A program made the translations under genes and the position numbers. From an uncultured bacterium (lineage in GTDB: Bacteria > UBP6 > UBA1177), in assembly GCA_905233945.1 (NCBI GenBank), contig CAJOFY010000002.1, positions 67,188 through 131,187 on the forward strand: 64,000 bases of DNA, read 5' to 3'. Of this stretch, positions 26,850-35,597 are shown in pieces. How positions within the stretch are numbered: the stretch's first letter is position 1; every line of letters begins with the position of its first letter. The notes below the pieces were generated by a model. The model did not search any database and was not told where the DNA came from. It was given only the letters and a program-made list of their open reading frames with translations.

Positions 26850-26886
26850 AGTAGGGGCGCTGTCAAACGAGTTTGACTGAGGGGTC
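26850..26886. repeat. Palindromic intergenic element, copy 2
   Basis: The element contains AGTAGGGG, then the inverted repeat GTCAAAC-GA-GTTTGAC at 26862-26877, then TGAGGGGTC. It has the same plan as the element at 6815-6853 but a different stem sequence with matching compensating arms. It overlaps the stop codon of the POTRA/barrel gene and separates it from trmL. A terminator or mobile-repeat origin are both possible. Confidence 0.6.
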
Positions 26887-28141
26887 AGAACCCTCCCACA
26901 CCTATCGCGGCGGAAAATTTCAGAGAATTCTGTGTGATGTCGTGCGACACCCCGACCGCTATTGCAGGAAAGGCGAAGCTTTTGAGATAGACTTTGATTC
27001 CTGTCGAATAGCCGAAATCCATGACGAGCAAACCGCCGAAATCCTCTCCTAAAAACTGTTCGAGAAGGCCATATGCCGAAATTACGAAATACTTCATTTT
27101 GTAGATGCCGACTTCAAGGCCGAGGTCGATTCCCGCCATTTTCGCGCTGTGGAACTTATCGGGCATGATCGTGGTTCCGACTATCATCTGCGAAGGAAGC
27201 AGAACGAGAGGGACATTCTGCGAAAAATATCCCGCATACTGCGTGAGAACGCGGAGACGTGTTACCGGAAGCGGTTTTTGAATAACAATCCTCACCTCTG
27301 CCGATTCAGCCCGTTTTCCCGTTGTCAGAAAAGTTATTTCGCCGCCAAGACTCACCGATTTTTCCGACATGAACCACTCGTTGAGCTCGGAAACACTGAA
27401 ATCCCAGCCTCCGTTCAATGAAAAAGCGTGGAACGAGCTGAGTTTTTCCTTATATTCAGAATATTTTTTATTGAAATCTATGTGCGTGTAGTTGTAACCA
27501 AGCCCCGCCTCTATCCTGGAGTGTTTTGTGATTTTGTCGCTTACCGAGACATTGACGGATCCGCCCATCGTGTCGTATTCGAGCATTTTTTCGTCACGGC
27601 TGTTCATCTCCTCGCGGTCACGGTGCGTAAACGCCGCACCGACCGAAAAACCAGGATGCGCCGCATCAAGAGAAGGACGCGAATAGGCCATGAGAGCCAT
27701 CTGGATATTTTTGGAAAAAACACCGCCGATAAGATAGTTGTCCCTGATTCCGAAAGCGTTCGTGTCCATGACGAAAGCTCCGCCCATAAAGCCCTGGTCC
27801 GACGAATACATGAGAAAAGGTATCGGCAGAAACGAAAACTTTTCCTTCACTTTTATACTCAGAAAAGATTTTCCTTTTTCATCCTTTTCAAGCGTCACTT
27901 TTATTTCGGAAAAAAGCTGAAGTTCTTCGAGAGCGGTTTCGACTTCGTGCAGGTCCAGAGAGGCTGCGGGAACTTCAGAAAACCTTTCAAGAACGGCTTT
28001 CATATAGGATTCTTTCGTTTTTTCAAGCCCTTCGAACCTGATTTCCGTGACCGAAGGCTCAGCGGAATCCTGCGGAAAAATTCCGGTTGAAAAAAATAAA
28101 ATCAGCAAAAGCGGGATTATATATTTTGCCGCCGTACGCAT
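26885..28141 (-). CDS. Outer-membrane protein with one POTRA-like domain and a beta barrel
   Basis: From ATG 28141 the product has 418 residues with a good signal peptide (AAKYIIPLLLILFFSTGIF). An upstream in-frame start at 28201 would lie inside suhB and hide the signal. Residues about 30-105 form a POTRA-like unit (VTEIRFEGLEKTKESYMKAV, then VETALEELQLFSEIKVTLE). The rest is alternating beta strands ending in Phe (AIGVGGF). It looks like a reduced Omp85-type or surface-antigen protein with only one POTRA, shorter than BamA. The cargo or role is unknown. It is last in the PEGA-suhB unit. Confidence 0.82.
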   Translation of the reverse strand: MRTAAKYIIPLLLILFFSTGIFPQDSAEPSVTEIRFEGLEKTKESYMKAVLERFSEVPAASLDLHEVETALEELQLFSEIKVTLEKDEKGKSFLSIKVKEKFSFLPIPFLMYSSDQGFMGGAFVMDTNAFGIRDNYLIGGVFSKNIQMALMAYSRPSLDAAHPGFSVGAAFTHRDREEMNSRDEKMLEYDTMGGSVNVSVSDKITKHSRIEAGLGYNYTHIDFNKKYSEYKEKLSSFHAFSLNGGWDFSVSELNEWFMSEKSVSLGGEITFLTTGKRAESAEVRIVIQKPLPVTRLRVLTQYAGYFSQNVPLVLLPSQMIVGTTIMPDKFHSAKMAGIDLGLEVGIYKMKYFVISAYGLLEQFLGEDFGGLLVMDFGYSTGIKVYLKSFAFPAIAVGVSHDITQNSLKFSAAIGVGGF

Positions 28142-28145
28142 ACAA

Positions 28146-28949
28146 TCAGATAAAAAGCCGCTGTTTGAGGGAAATTTCGATCTCGTTTCTGACAAAATCA
28201 TACATCTGCGGGTTCGACGCGATTATCGTTTTGCCAAGAATATAGTCGTTTCCGCCTGAAAAATCGGTCACAATGCCGCCAGCTTCCTTCACGATCAGAG
28301 ATCCTGCCGCTACATCCCACGGAGAAAGGCCGGCTTCGTAGAAAAAGGCGAATTTTCCGCACGCAGTATAAACGAGATCGGTCACAGCAGAGCCGAGCCG
28401 CCTCATCGCGCGGGTTTTCTGAACCATATTGCAGAAAACAGGCAGAGTGCCCGTTCCGCCGTGCTGCGTTATGTCGGCGAAACCTGTCGCCCCGACGCAG
28501 TTGATCGCCGAAGAATCAGCGTTCACATGGATTTTTTCACCGTTAAGCCATGCTCCTTTGCCAGCTTCGGCGCTGAACATCTCGTTTGTAACGGGAAGAA
28601 AGCATACAGCGAAATCGACTTTTCCACCGTCAAAATGCGCAATCGAAATCGCGAAAGGGGCGATTCCGGCGACAAAATTGGTCGTTCCGTCAATAGGATC
28701 GATTATCCAGCACGGCTTTGCAAGACCGGTCTCGGGATTGAATTCCTCGCTTAAAAAGCCGATATTATCAACTGTTTTCAACGATTCGAGAAGCATTTTC
28801 TCGACTGTGGTGTCGGCCTCCGTTACCAGATCGCACTTTGATTTGAAAGATTTTTTAAGTTCCGGCGAACAAAAAAATTTCATAGCGGTATTTCCCGCCG
28901 ATTCCACAGTTTTTATGACTTGGTTAAGCCTGTCAGAGCAAATGTTCAC
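28146..28949 (-). CDS. suhB: Inositol-1-monophosphatase family protein (SuhB)
   Basis: The 267-residue Mg-dependent phosphatase has the family metal-binding motifs. E68/E69 are in GFLSEEF, D84 and D87 in WIIDPIDGTTNF, and the last Asp in GLSPWDVAAGSLIVKEAGG. It should hydrolyse inositol-1-phosphate or related sugar phosphates. In some bacteria SuhB also acts in rRNA antitermination; this cannot be told apart from sequence. It begins with GTG inside the end of the DUF1844 gene (17-base overlap), with GAGG nine bases upstream. Confidence 0.93.
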   Translation of the reverse strand: MNICSDRLNQVIKTVESAGNTAMKFFCSPELKKSFKSKCDLVTEADTTVEKMLLESLKTVDNIGFLSEEFNPETGLAKPCWIIDPIDGTTNFVAGIAPFAISIAHFDGGKVDFAVCFLPVTNEMFSAEAGKGAWLNGEKIHVNADSSAINCVGATGFADITQHGGTGTLPVFCNMVQKTRAMRRLGSAVTDLVYTACGKFAFFYEAGLSPWDVAAGSLIVKEAGGIVTDFSGGNDYILGKTIIASNPQMYDFVRNEIEISLKQRLFI

Positions 28950-29211
28950 GCAGTTTTTCCTCTGAATTGAGGATGACGCCGTTAAGATAGGAATCTTCCT
29001 CTTCGGTAAGATTCCCTTTCGTTTTTTCCGCGAGCATTTTGAGAAGCCCGATATTGAATTTGGCGATTTCGATATTCTCGTTCATCCCGCCGACACCTTT
29101 GACTTTGATTTCGCCCAGATTCAGCAGAACAGCCGAATAAACCGATGAAACGAGGCTTTCAAAAGAGGGACTGACTATGGATGCAAGCTCGGAAGCGGTT
29201 TCCTTTTCCAT
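28933..29211 (-). CDS. DUF1844-like small protein
   Basis: The 92-residue protein from ATG 29211 is preceded by a GGTG site. It is helical, with FESLVSSVYSAVLLNLGEI, then NIEIAKFNIGLLKMLAEKTKGNLTEEEDSYLNGVI, a pattern matching the DUF1844 family of short cytoplasmic proteins of unknown role. The longer upstream reading frame overlaps the 62-residue gene and is not used. It overlaps suhB by 17 bases, so the two are likely coupled. Confidence 0.75.
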   Translation of the reverse strand: MEKETASELASIVSPSFESLVSSVYSAVLLNLGEIKVKGVGGMNENIEIAKFNIGLLKMLAEKTKGNLTEEEDSYLNGVILNSEEKLREHLL

Positions 29212-29219
29212 CTTTTCAC

Positions 29220-29408
29220 CTAATAGTTTCTTTTGATGTTCGCTTCTTTGATGAGGGCAGCTTCGTCTATCGTGTCGTATTCGGTGCACTCTTCAAGGCT
29301 GTCGAGATATTTTTTGTATTCTTCTTCGGTGATTTCGCCGCTTTTCAGCTTTCTTTCATAGGTTCTGGTATCGATTTCAGGCATATTTGTCTTATTTTCC
29401 TTATCCAT
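29220..29408 (-). CDS. Small acidic protein, 62 residues, unrecognised
   Basis: The ATG at 29408 follows an excellent AGGAGG site, so expression is credible. The product is charged and probably cytoplasmic: MPEIDTRTYERKLKSGEIT, then EEEYKKYLDSLEEC. The KLKSGEITEEEYKKYLDSL segment resembles short helical SHOCT-like or oligomerisation motifs. No family is certain. It sits 13 bases after the PEGA gene and 8 bases before the DUF1844 gene in one operon. Confidence 0.72.
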   Translation of the reverse strand: MDKENKTNMPEIDTRTYERKLKSGEITEEEYKKYLDSLEECTEYDTIDEAALIKEANIKRNY

Positions 29409-29421
29409 TTTATCCTCCTGA

Positions 29422-30963
29422 CTATTGAAAATTAATATCCAGTGTTGCACCGCTGCCGCCGCCGCCGCTTGTGCATTTTCCCAATCCGCAGACTACTCCG
29501 GCTGCCACACCGCCTGCAACGACAACGCCGACAACTGTCCAGAGCCACCACTCTTTGTAAACTGGCTTTTTCTCTTTGCTGTCCTTGTCGCTTTCAGCCG
29601 GCGCGTTCTCGGAAAGACCGAGCATTTCGGCTTCTTCCATGAGCAGATCGGATATTGACTTGTATTCGTAAGGATCGTCAACAAGAGCCTTGTTGAACTG
29701 ATTGAGAGCATCGGAGCTGTCCGCTTCGCCCTTTTCGGGAAGGTTGAAAACAGCTTCCGACTTTTTGAACTCCTTCTTGTTGCTGTCTATCATGTATCCC
29801 TGATATTTGAGCCTTTCGTCCGATCCGAGAGAGGCTTTGATGACAAGAACATTGTCAACGTCAAGTTCTTTCGCGAGATCGACCGATTTGCGCATCATCG
29901 AAGCTGTGCCGAAATCCGATTTCATTGCGGAAACAGCCTCGTCCATTGACGAAGATGACGAGTTTTCAGTCAGTGTTTCGGATATTGATGCCGTTTTTCC
30001 GTTGCGGACGGTAACATTCCCGCCGGCATCGCGGAAACCGTTTTTGTGAATACGGTAGTAATGCTTTCCTGCGCTGATTCTGCGGAGAGTGACAGGTGTC
30101 ATTCCCGCTATTTTACCGTCAATAAAAACAAGAGAGCCTTCCTGGTTGCACTGAACTTTGATAGAACCTGAACCGGCATCCTCGGCATTGCTTTTGGCGT
30201 CTTTGAACGCTGAAACGACTTCGGACGAGAAACTTTCATCCGGCATTCCGTCGGGATTAAGCGAAATGTAAGCCGCGAAATGCGCTTCTGCCTGCTCGTC
30301 TTCGTCAAGCAGCTTGTAACTTGCTCCGAGATAAAGAAGGACTTCGCTCAGAAAAGCGGTGTCACCTAATTTTTCGATATTGTCCTCAAGGAATTTCAGA
30401 GCCGATTTGAACTTTTCTATCGCCTCTTCAGCGGCTAAATCGGCATAAAGGGCCTTGCCTTCCTCGAAGTTTTTCTTTGCGGTCTTCATTCCGGAAGCCT
30501 GTATTCCGCCGAAAACAGCCGCTTCAGTCCCGACATAGTCGAAATCTTTCGATTCGGCAAGATGAGACGCGGTCTCTGCCGTGACATGAGACGCAGCTTT
30601 GACGGTGTGGGAATCATCAAACAGATAGAAAGCGATGATTTTTTTGCCGTTTGATGTATAGGTTTCCTCTTCCTCTGCCTTTGCGGGCTTTTTCGCAGCC
30701 GGAGATTCATCTTCCGATTCTTCGGCGTCCTCTTCCGATTCAGATTCTTCCGACTCCCCGGATTCTTCCGATTCTTCCTCGTCTTCCTCGGATTTTTTGC
30801 TCTTTGACCCGGACTCTTCCTCATCCTCCTCTTCTTCAAGGCCGAGATCAAGTTCGTCAAGCTCAAGGTCGTCGGCGCGAAGCTCGGCAAGAGATACTCC
30901 TGCCGGAGTCAGAGAAAGGAAAGTGAAAGCAACAAGCACTAAATAAACTACTGAAAATCTCAT
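29422..30963 (-). CDS. Envelope protein with acidic region, TPR-like helices and a PEGA domain
   Basis: The 513-residue protein has a signal peptide (about residues 1-26) and then ~75 residues of nearly pure Glu/Ser/Asp/Lys. A helical TPR-like region (about 155-250) contains EALLYLGASYKLLDEDEQAEAHF-type text, seen here as EVLLYLGASYKLLDEDEQA. A PEGA domain follows at about 263-330 (GSLVFIDGKIAGMTPVTL, HYYRIHKNGF). Near the C-terminus one hydrophobic helix (WWLWTVVGVVVAGGVAAGVV) is followed by a Gly-rich tail. PEGA domains are found in surface proteins. It may be anchored by the C-terminal helix. It heads a five-gene unit with its own promoter. Confidence 0.8.
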   Translation of the reverse strand: MRFSVVYLVLVAFTFLSLTPAGVSLAELRADDLELDELDLGLEEEEDEEESGSKSKKSEEDEEESEESGESEESESEEDAEESEDESPAAKKPAKAEEEETYTSNGKKIIAFYLFDDSHTVKAASHVTAETASHLAESKDFDYVGTEAAVFGGIQASGMKTAKKNFEEGKALYADLAAEEAIEKFKSALKFLEDNIEKLGDTAFLSEVLLYLGASYKLLDEDEQAEAHFAAYISLNPDGMPDESFSSEVVSAFKDAKSNAEDAGSGSIKVQCNQEGSLVFIDGKIAGMTPVTLRRISAGKHYYRIHKNGFRDAGGNVTVRNGKTASISETLTENSSSSSMDEAVSAMKSDFGTASMMRKSVDLAKELDVDNVLVIKASLGSDERLKYQGYMIDSNKKEFKKSEAVFNLPEKGEADSSDALNQFNKALVDDPYEYKSISDLLMEEAEMLGLSENAPAESDKDSKEKKPVYKEWWLWTVVGVVVAGGVAAGVVCGLGKCTSGGGGSGATLDINFQ

Positions 30964-30998
30964 TTTGCAATCCTCAAAAACATCAAAAAAACCGATTG

Positions 30999-31026
30999 TC
31001 TATACTTAAAAAATTTTAAGAGTCAA
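30999..31026 (-). promoter_or_regulatory. Promoter of the PEGA-suhB unit
   Basis: On the minus strand TTGACT (31021-31026) and TATAGA (30999-31004) are separated by 16 bases. The -10 is 35 bases before the ATG at 30963. It is divergent from the DUF1015 promoter. Confidence 0.62.
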
Positions 31027-31042
31027 ATAAAGTCCCGCTTTC

Positions 31043-31071
31043 TTGACAAAAGCGCGTCTCAATAATAAGAA
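31043..31071 (+). promoter_or_regulatory. Promoter of the DUF1015 gene
   Basis: A perfect TTGACA at 31043-31048 is followed after 17 bases by TAAGAA at 31066-31071, about 42 bases before the ATG at 31114. An AGGAGGAATCC ribosome site precedes the start. Confidence 0.6.
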
Positions 31072-31113
31072 GTGCCGTTTTCTGTTTATTAACTTCAATT
31101 TTAGGAGGAATCC

Positions 31114-32355
31114 ATGGTAACAGTAAGACCTTTCAGAGCTATCAGACCGCGTGACGAAATCGCTTCCAAAGTCGCGGCTTATCCTTATGACGTTCTCAAT
31201 TCGGAAGAGGCAAGGGAACTTGCAAAAGACAACCCGATCTCTTTCCTTCACATCAACAAACCCGAAATCGACCTTCCGAAAGGGACCGATCTCTATGACG
31301 ACAGCGTTTATGCAAAAGGAAAAGAGAATTTCCAGAAAATGATGAAGGAAGGAACACTTGTTCAGGACAAGGAACCGCACCTTTACATCTACCGCCAGGT
31401 CATGAACGACCATGAGCAGTACGGTATCGTAGGCTGCGCAAGCGCTGACGACTACAACAACGACCTCATCAAAAAGCATGAGCTTACCCGTAAGAAAAAA
31501 GAGGACGACAGAACCCGCCACGTAATCGAACTCAACATCAACGCAGGTCCTGTTTTCCTTACATACAGAGACAACAAACGCATCGACGAACTCGTTGCAG
31601 AAGTTGTTAAAGGCAAACCCGAAGTCGATTTCACAGCTGACGACGGCATCCGCCACACTGTATGGGTGATCAAAGACAACAAGATCAACAACGAAATCAC
31701 GGGAACGTTCTACAACGAAGTTCCGCTCCTTTACGTTGCTGACGGTCACCACAGAAGCGCAAGTGCAGCAAGAGCAAAGGCTGAAAGAATGAAAAACGAT
31801 CCGCACTGGAATCCGGAAAAGGAATACAACTTCTTCCTCGCTGTTTTCTTCCCGGCTACACAGCTCAAGATCCTCGACTACAACAGAGTTCTTCTCACAA
31901 TGAACGGCCTCACCAAAGAAGAGTTCATGAAGAAAGTTCTCGAAAAGTTTGAAATCGTCCGCGAAGACGAAGCAAGGCCTAGATGCGCAAAAGAATTCGG
32001 CCTTTACATGGATAAAAAATGGATCACGATCAAAGCGAAAGACGGCACATTCCCGGCTGATGACCCGATCGAAAGCCTTGACGTCGCTATTCTTCAGAAC
32101 AACCTTCTTGCTCCCATTCTTGGAATCGGCGATCCGAGAAGCGATGAGAAAATCGACTTTGTCGGCGGAATCAGAGGAACCGAAGAACTCGAAAAGAGAG
32201 TTGACAGCGGCGAATGCACAATGGCGTTCAGCATGTTCCCGACCTCAATCGAACAGCTTATGAGCGTTGCGGACGCAGGCAGGATCATGCCGCCGAAATC
32301 GACATGGTTCGAACCGAAACTCAGAAGCGGACTTCTTGTCCACATTCTTGACTAA
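31114..32355 (+). CDS. DUF1015 family protein
   Basis: The 413-residue cytoplasmic protein matches the DUF1015 family: VRPFRAIRPRDEIASKVAAYPYDVLN at the N-terminus (positions 3-28), then SFLHINKPEID, and the hallmark LLYVADGHHRSASAARA near residue 210. The family's biochemical role is not established. I recall it being linked to ParB/Srx-like folds and serine metabolism in some genomes, but treat that as weak. A consensus -35, a perfect AGGAGG site and a strong preference for a narrow codon set suggest high expression. The DUF1566 lipoprotein gene starts at the very next base after its stop. Confidence 0.88.
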   Translation: MVTVRPFRAIRPRDEIASKVAAYPYDVLNSEEARELAKDNPISFLHINKPEIDLPKGTDLYDDSVYAKGKENFQKMMKEGTLVQDKEPHLYIYRQVMNDHEQYGIVGCASADDYNNDLIKKHELTRKKKEDDRTRHVIELNINAGPVFLTYRDNKRIDELVAEVVKGKPEVDFTADDGIRHTVWVIKDNKINNEITGTFYNEVPLLYVADGHHRSASAARAKAERMKNDPHWNPEKEYNFFLAVFFPATQLKILDYNRVLLTMNGLTKEEFMKKVLEKFEIVREDEARPRCAKEFGLYMDKKWITIKAKDGTFPADDPIESLDVAILQNNLLAPILGIGDPRSDEKIDFVGGIRGTEELEKRVDSGECTMAFSMFPTSIEQLMSVADAGRIMPPKSTWFEPKLRSGLLVHILD

Positions 32356-32877
32356 ATGAAATTTTTTTTCCTCATACTTCTTCTGTCTGCCGCTTTTTTC
32401 CTTCTGTCATGCGGCGGAAGCGAATCGGCGGCGGACATTCCTGAATGTAGCGGAAATTCAGTTTTTCCATGCACTGATGCGGCGAGCGGGTTTATATGGT
32501 CCGAAAAGGCTTCCCGCCCGAAAAACTGGGATGAAGCTCTTTTTTACTGCGAAAATCTCAAGGAAAACGGCATCAAAAACTGGCGTCTGCCGAACATCGA
32601 CGAGCTCAGGACGCTGATTCAGGACTGCTACGGCACTGTTACCGGCAGCGAATGCCGGGTCAGCGACGCGAGAGGCTGCCTTTCCTACGCTTCATGCTGG
32701 TCAACATTCTGCTACTGCGAATTTGACGAAAAAGGATACAGCAAATTCAGTGACTTAGGCAGCTTCTGGTCATCTTCCGCCGCAAACGAAGAAGGCGCCT
32801 GGTATATCAATTTTTACGAAGCAAAACTTATCGACGACTACAAGGAAAACTCTTACAGCGTCCGCTGCGTGAAGTAA
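32356..32877 (+). CDS. DUF1566 domain lipoprotein
   Basis: The 173-residue lipoprotein has a signal ending LLSCGGS. A single DUF1566 module follows: TDAASGFIWSEKASRPKNWDEALFYCENL (positions 37-65), NWRLPNIDELRTLIQDC, FWSSSAANEEGAWYINF, and SVRCVK at the end. DUF1566 modules are secreted or surface domains with a FimH/lectin-like, C-type-lectin-related look, but their ligands are unknown. It is a short relative of the modules in the 2634-residue protein. It starts directly after the DUF1015 stop with no ribosome site of its own, so coupling is likely. It converges with dut, 3 bases away. Confidence 0.85.
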   Translation: MKFFFLILLLSAAFFLLSCGGSESAADIPECSGNSVFPCTDAASGFIWSEKASRPKNWDEALFYCENLKENGIKNWRLPNIDELRTLIQDCYGTVTGSECRVSDARGCLSYASCWSTFCYCEFDEKGYSKFSDLGSFWSSSAANEEGAWYINFYEAKLIDDYKENSYSVRCVK

Positions 32878-32880
32878 CTG

Positions 32881-33333
32881 CTATCTTATTCCCGTGCTTC
32901 CGAAGCCGCCTTTGGACCTTTCGGTTTCGGAAATCTCTGAAACTATTGAGAATTCAGCCTGCTGAACCGGCGCCACCACAAGCTGCGCGATGCGGTCGCC
33001 TTTTCTGATTTCAAAAACTTTGTCCGACATGTTGGCCAGGATCACTTTGATTTCGCCGCGGTAGTCGCTGTCGACCGTTCCCGGAGAATTGAGAACGAAA
33101 ACGCCGTTTTTTGCTGCAAGCCCGCTGCGGCTTCTCACCTGGATCTCAAAATTTTCGGGAATTTCAGGGAAAAGCCCGGTTGAAACCATTTTCCAGCTCC
33201 CCGGATTTATTGAACAGTCTTCGTTTGAAGAGACATCGGCGCCGGCTGCTCCCGAAGTTTTGTATTCGGGAAGCACGGCACCTTCAGAAAGTTTGAATTT
33301 TATTGAGATTTTATCTGTGGTTTTCTCTGCCAC
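32881..33333 (-). CDS. dut: dUTP diphosphatase
   Basis: Dut hydrolyses dUTP to dUMP, keeping uracil out of DNA. All five trimeric-dUTPase motifs are present: AAGADVSSN, RSRSGLAAKNG, NSPGTVDSDYRGEI, GDRIAQLVVAP and the C-terminal RSKGGFGSTG. I place the start at GTG 33333, preceded by GGAG at six bases, giving the usual 150 residues. The ATG-like start at 33420 would add 29 residues of the wrong character inside pnp. The chosen start overlaps the end of pnp by 23 bases, so dut is probably translated by coupling to pnp. Confidence 0.92.
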   Translation of the reverse strand: MAEKTTDKISIKFKLSEGAVLPEYKTSGAAGADVSSNEDCSINPGSWKMVSTGLFPEIPENFEIQVRSRSGLAAKNGVFVLNSPGTVDSDYRGEIKVILANMSDKVFEIRKGDRIAQLVVAPVQQAEFSIVSEISETERSKGGFGSTGIR

Positions 33334-35533
33334 CGCGCTCTCCGCCTCTGCGGTCTCCGTTTCTGGAATCGTCTCTCCTCGGCGGTCTTGCAGGTCTTTC
33401 TTTCGTCCAGTCTTTGTCAAAGTCGCCCGGTTTCATGCTGAGTTTGAATTTGCCGCCCGCCTCTATTTCTGTGACGATGACTCTGACTTTCTGACCCAAA
33501 TGCAGATAATCATTTACGTTTTCAACTCTTTCGTCAGAAATTTTGCTGACATGGAGAAGACCAGTCGTGCCTCTCCAGATTTCTACGAATGCGCCGTATT
33601 CTTCAATTCTTGTAACTTCGCCTTCATAGACTTTGCCGAGTTCGACATCGTCTGTGAACGATTTTACAAGAGCGATCGTTGCGTTGAGGACTTCCTGGTT
33701 CTTTGCCGAAATCGTGACCGTTCCGTCCTGCTCGACTTCAACATCGGCGCCTGTCTCTTCGACGATCGATTTGATATTTTTGCCGCCTGTTCCGATGAGG
33801 TCTTTGATCTTGTCGACATCGATCTTCATCTGGCAGAGTTTCGGAGCGTTCGGGCTGAGTTCCGGTCTCGGAGCAGCAATCGCCTTTTCCATTTCGCCGA
33901 TGATGTGCATTCTTCCGACTTTCGCCTGAAGCATAGCACGCTCCATAACTTCTTTCGGCAGACCTTTGATTTTGATATCCATCTGAATTGCCGTGATACC
34001 GTCTTTGGAGCCTGCGACTTTGAAATCCATGTCGCCCAAGTGGTCTTCATCGCCCAGAATATCGGAAAGGATGTAGAAATCTTCTCCGTCCTGAATAAGT
34101 CCCATTGCGATCCCGGCAACATGCTTTTTAACAGGAACACCCGCATCCATAAGTGCAAGCGATCCCGAGCAGACTGTTGCCTGAGAGGAAGAACCGTTCG
34201 ATTCCATGATCTCTGAAACGAGTCTGACAGTGTAGGGGAACTCTTCTTTCGGCGGGATTATTGCAGAAAGCGCCCTTTCAGCAAGGTTTCCGTGGCCGAG
34301 TTCGCGTCTTCCCGGAGATTTGAGTCTTGCGACTTCGCCGACTGAGAAAGGCGGGAAATTGTAGTGGAGCATGAAGCGTTTGCTCGAACCTTCGGTAACG
34401 GTGTCAACTTTCTGCTCGTCTTTGCCGATCCCGAGAGTGAGAACGCCCAGCGACTGAGTTTCGCCGCGTGTGAAAACAGCCGAGCCGTGGGTCATCGGAA
34501 GAACGCCGAGATCGATCGTGATCGGTCTGATCGAAGTGAGGTCGCGGCCGTCGATTCTTCTGTTTTCGGTGATTATCTGATGTCTCATCGCATATTTGAG
34601 GTAATCGTCGAAGAAGGTTTTCGCGCGGTTGATGACGGTTTGAGGCTCGTCAATGTTCATGAAGTCCGCGCCTTCCTCGATTTTTTTGGTTACTCTTTCG
34701 ACAAGTTCCGCCTTCGCTTCATCGAGAAGTGCGTATCTTTTGAGCTTTTCGGTCGTCGAAAGGGCTTCCTTGACGATTTCTTCGCAGTTTTCATGGACGA
34801 ATTTCTCAAGATTTTCGTCTTTTACCCTTGCAACTTCAGCCCTTTTGGTCGGGTTGATCTGTTTTGCAAGCTTGTCCTGCATTTCAAGAAGCGGTTGTAT
34901 TGCCTGATGACCGAGTTCTATCGCGCGGGTCATATCTTCTTCGCTTACTTCCTTCGATTCGCCTTCGACCATGACGATCGAGTCGTAGTTTCCCGCGACC
35001 GTGATATCGATGTCGTAGTCTTCATCGTCGCTGACAGCCGGATTTATCATGAATTCGCCGTTCTTTCTGACGACTCTGCATCCTGCTACCGGACCGTTGA
35101 AAGGAATGTCCGAAATCATAAGGGCAGCCGAAGCGGCCGTGATCGACATTACTCTCGGATCGCAGTTCGGGTCGAAACTGAGAAGGTTTACGAGGATCTG
35201 CGTCTCGTTTGTGAACCAATCTGCAAACATCGGTCTGAGCGGTCTATCGATAAGACGTGACGTAAGTTTTTCCTGCGTGCTGGGCTGTGATTCTCTCTTC
35301 AGGAATCCGCCGGGAAATCTGCCTGCAGCGTAGAATTTTTCGGTGTAGTCAACGGTAAGCGGAAAGAAATCGCTGTCAGCGACCGGATCTCCTTTTGCCG
35401 CGACGACTGTTGCAAGAACAACTGTTCCACCGTAATTGCACCATATCGCGCCGTCAGCCTGTTTCGCGTAACGTCCTGTTGTGAGTGATAAATCTTTGCC
35501 GTTAAAAACTATAGATTCTTTTACCGGATTCAT
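33311..35533 (-). CDS. pnp: Polyribonucleotide nucleotidyltransferase (PNPase)
   Basis: PNPase degrades RNA 3' to 5' with phosphate and acts in mRNA turnover. Its 740 residues show two RNase PH domains (GRFPGGFLKRESQPSTQEKL; then ILGDEDHLGDMDFKVAGS with the catalytic Asp residues). A KH domain (DKIKDLIGTGGKNIKSIVEE) and an S1 domain (GKVYEGEVTRIEEYGAFVEI) follow. The Arg/Gly-rich tail (RRGGERGGRENHR) is disordered and may help RNA binding. It follows rpsO in the classical order, with 64 bases between that show no clear hairpin. The dut start lies within its last codons. Confidence 0.97.
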   Translation of the reverse strand: MNPVKESIVFNGKDLSLTTGRYAKQADGAIWCNYGGTVVLATVVAAKGDPVADSDFFPLTVDYTEKFYAAGRFPGGFLKRESQPSTQEKLTSRLIDRPLRPMFADWFTNETQILVNLLSFDPNCDPRVMSITAASAALMISDIPFNGPVAGCRVVRKNGEFMINPAVSDDEDYDIDITVAGNYDSIVMVEGESKEVSEEDMTRAIELGHQAIQPLLEMQDKLAKQINPTKRAEVARVKDENLEKFVHENCEEIVKEALSTTEKLKRYALLDEAKAELVERVTKKIEEGADFMNIDEPQTVINRAKTFFDDYLKYAMRHQIITENRRIDGRDLTSIRPITIDLGVLPMTHGSAVFTRGETQSLGVLTLGIGKDEQKVDTVTEGSSKRFMLHYNFPPFSVGEVARLKSPGRRELGHGNLAERALSAIIPPKEEFPYTVRLVSEIMESNGSSSQATVCSGSLALMDAGVPVKKHVAGIAMGLIQDGEDFYILSDILGDEDHLGDMDFKVAGSKDGITAIQMDIKIKGLPKEVMERAMLQAKVGRMHIIGEMEKAIAAPRPELSPNAPKLCQMKIDVDKIKDLIGTGGKNIKSIVEETGADVEVEQDGTVTISAKNQEVLNATIALVKSFTDDVELGKVYEGEVTRIEEYGAFVEIWRGTTGLLHVSKISDERVENVNDYLHLGQKVRVIVTEIEAGGKFKLSMKPGDFDKDWTKERPARPPRRDDSRNGDRRGGERGGRENHR

Positions 35534-35597
35534 TTTGCCTCTTTAAAAATTAGATTGTGAATTGAAAAAAACTGGAAACGCGAAAGAAAAATGTTGA

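Noticed and set aside
28142-28201. Start of the POTRA/barrel gene at 28201
   Set aside because: It would overlap suhB by 56 bases and bury the signal peptide; ATG 28141 gives a clean signal sequence.
33089-35260. Long plus-strand frames opposite pnp and dut
   Set aside because: pnp and dut are unmistakable; these opposite frames show no domain or start signal.
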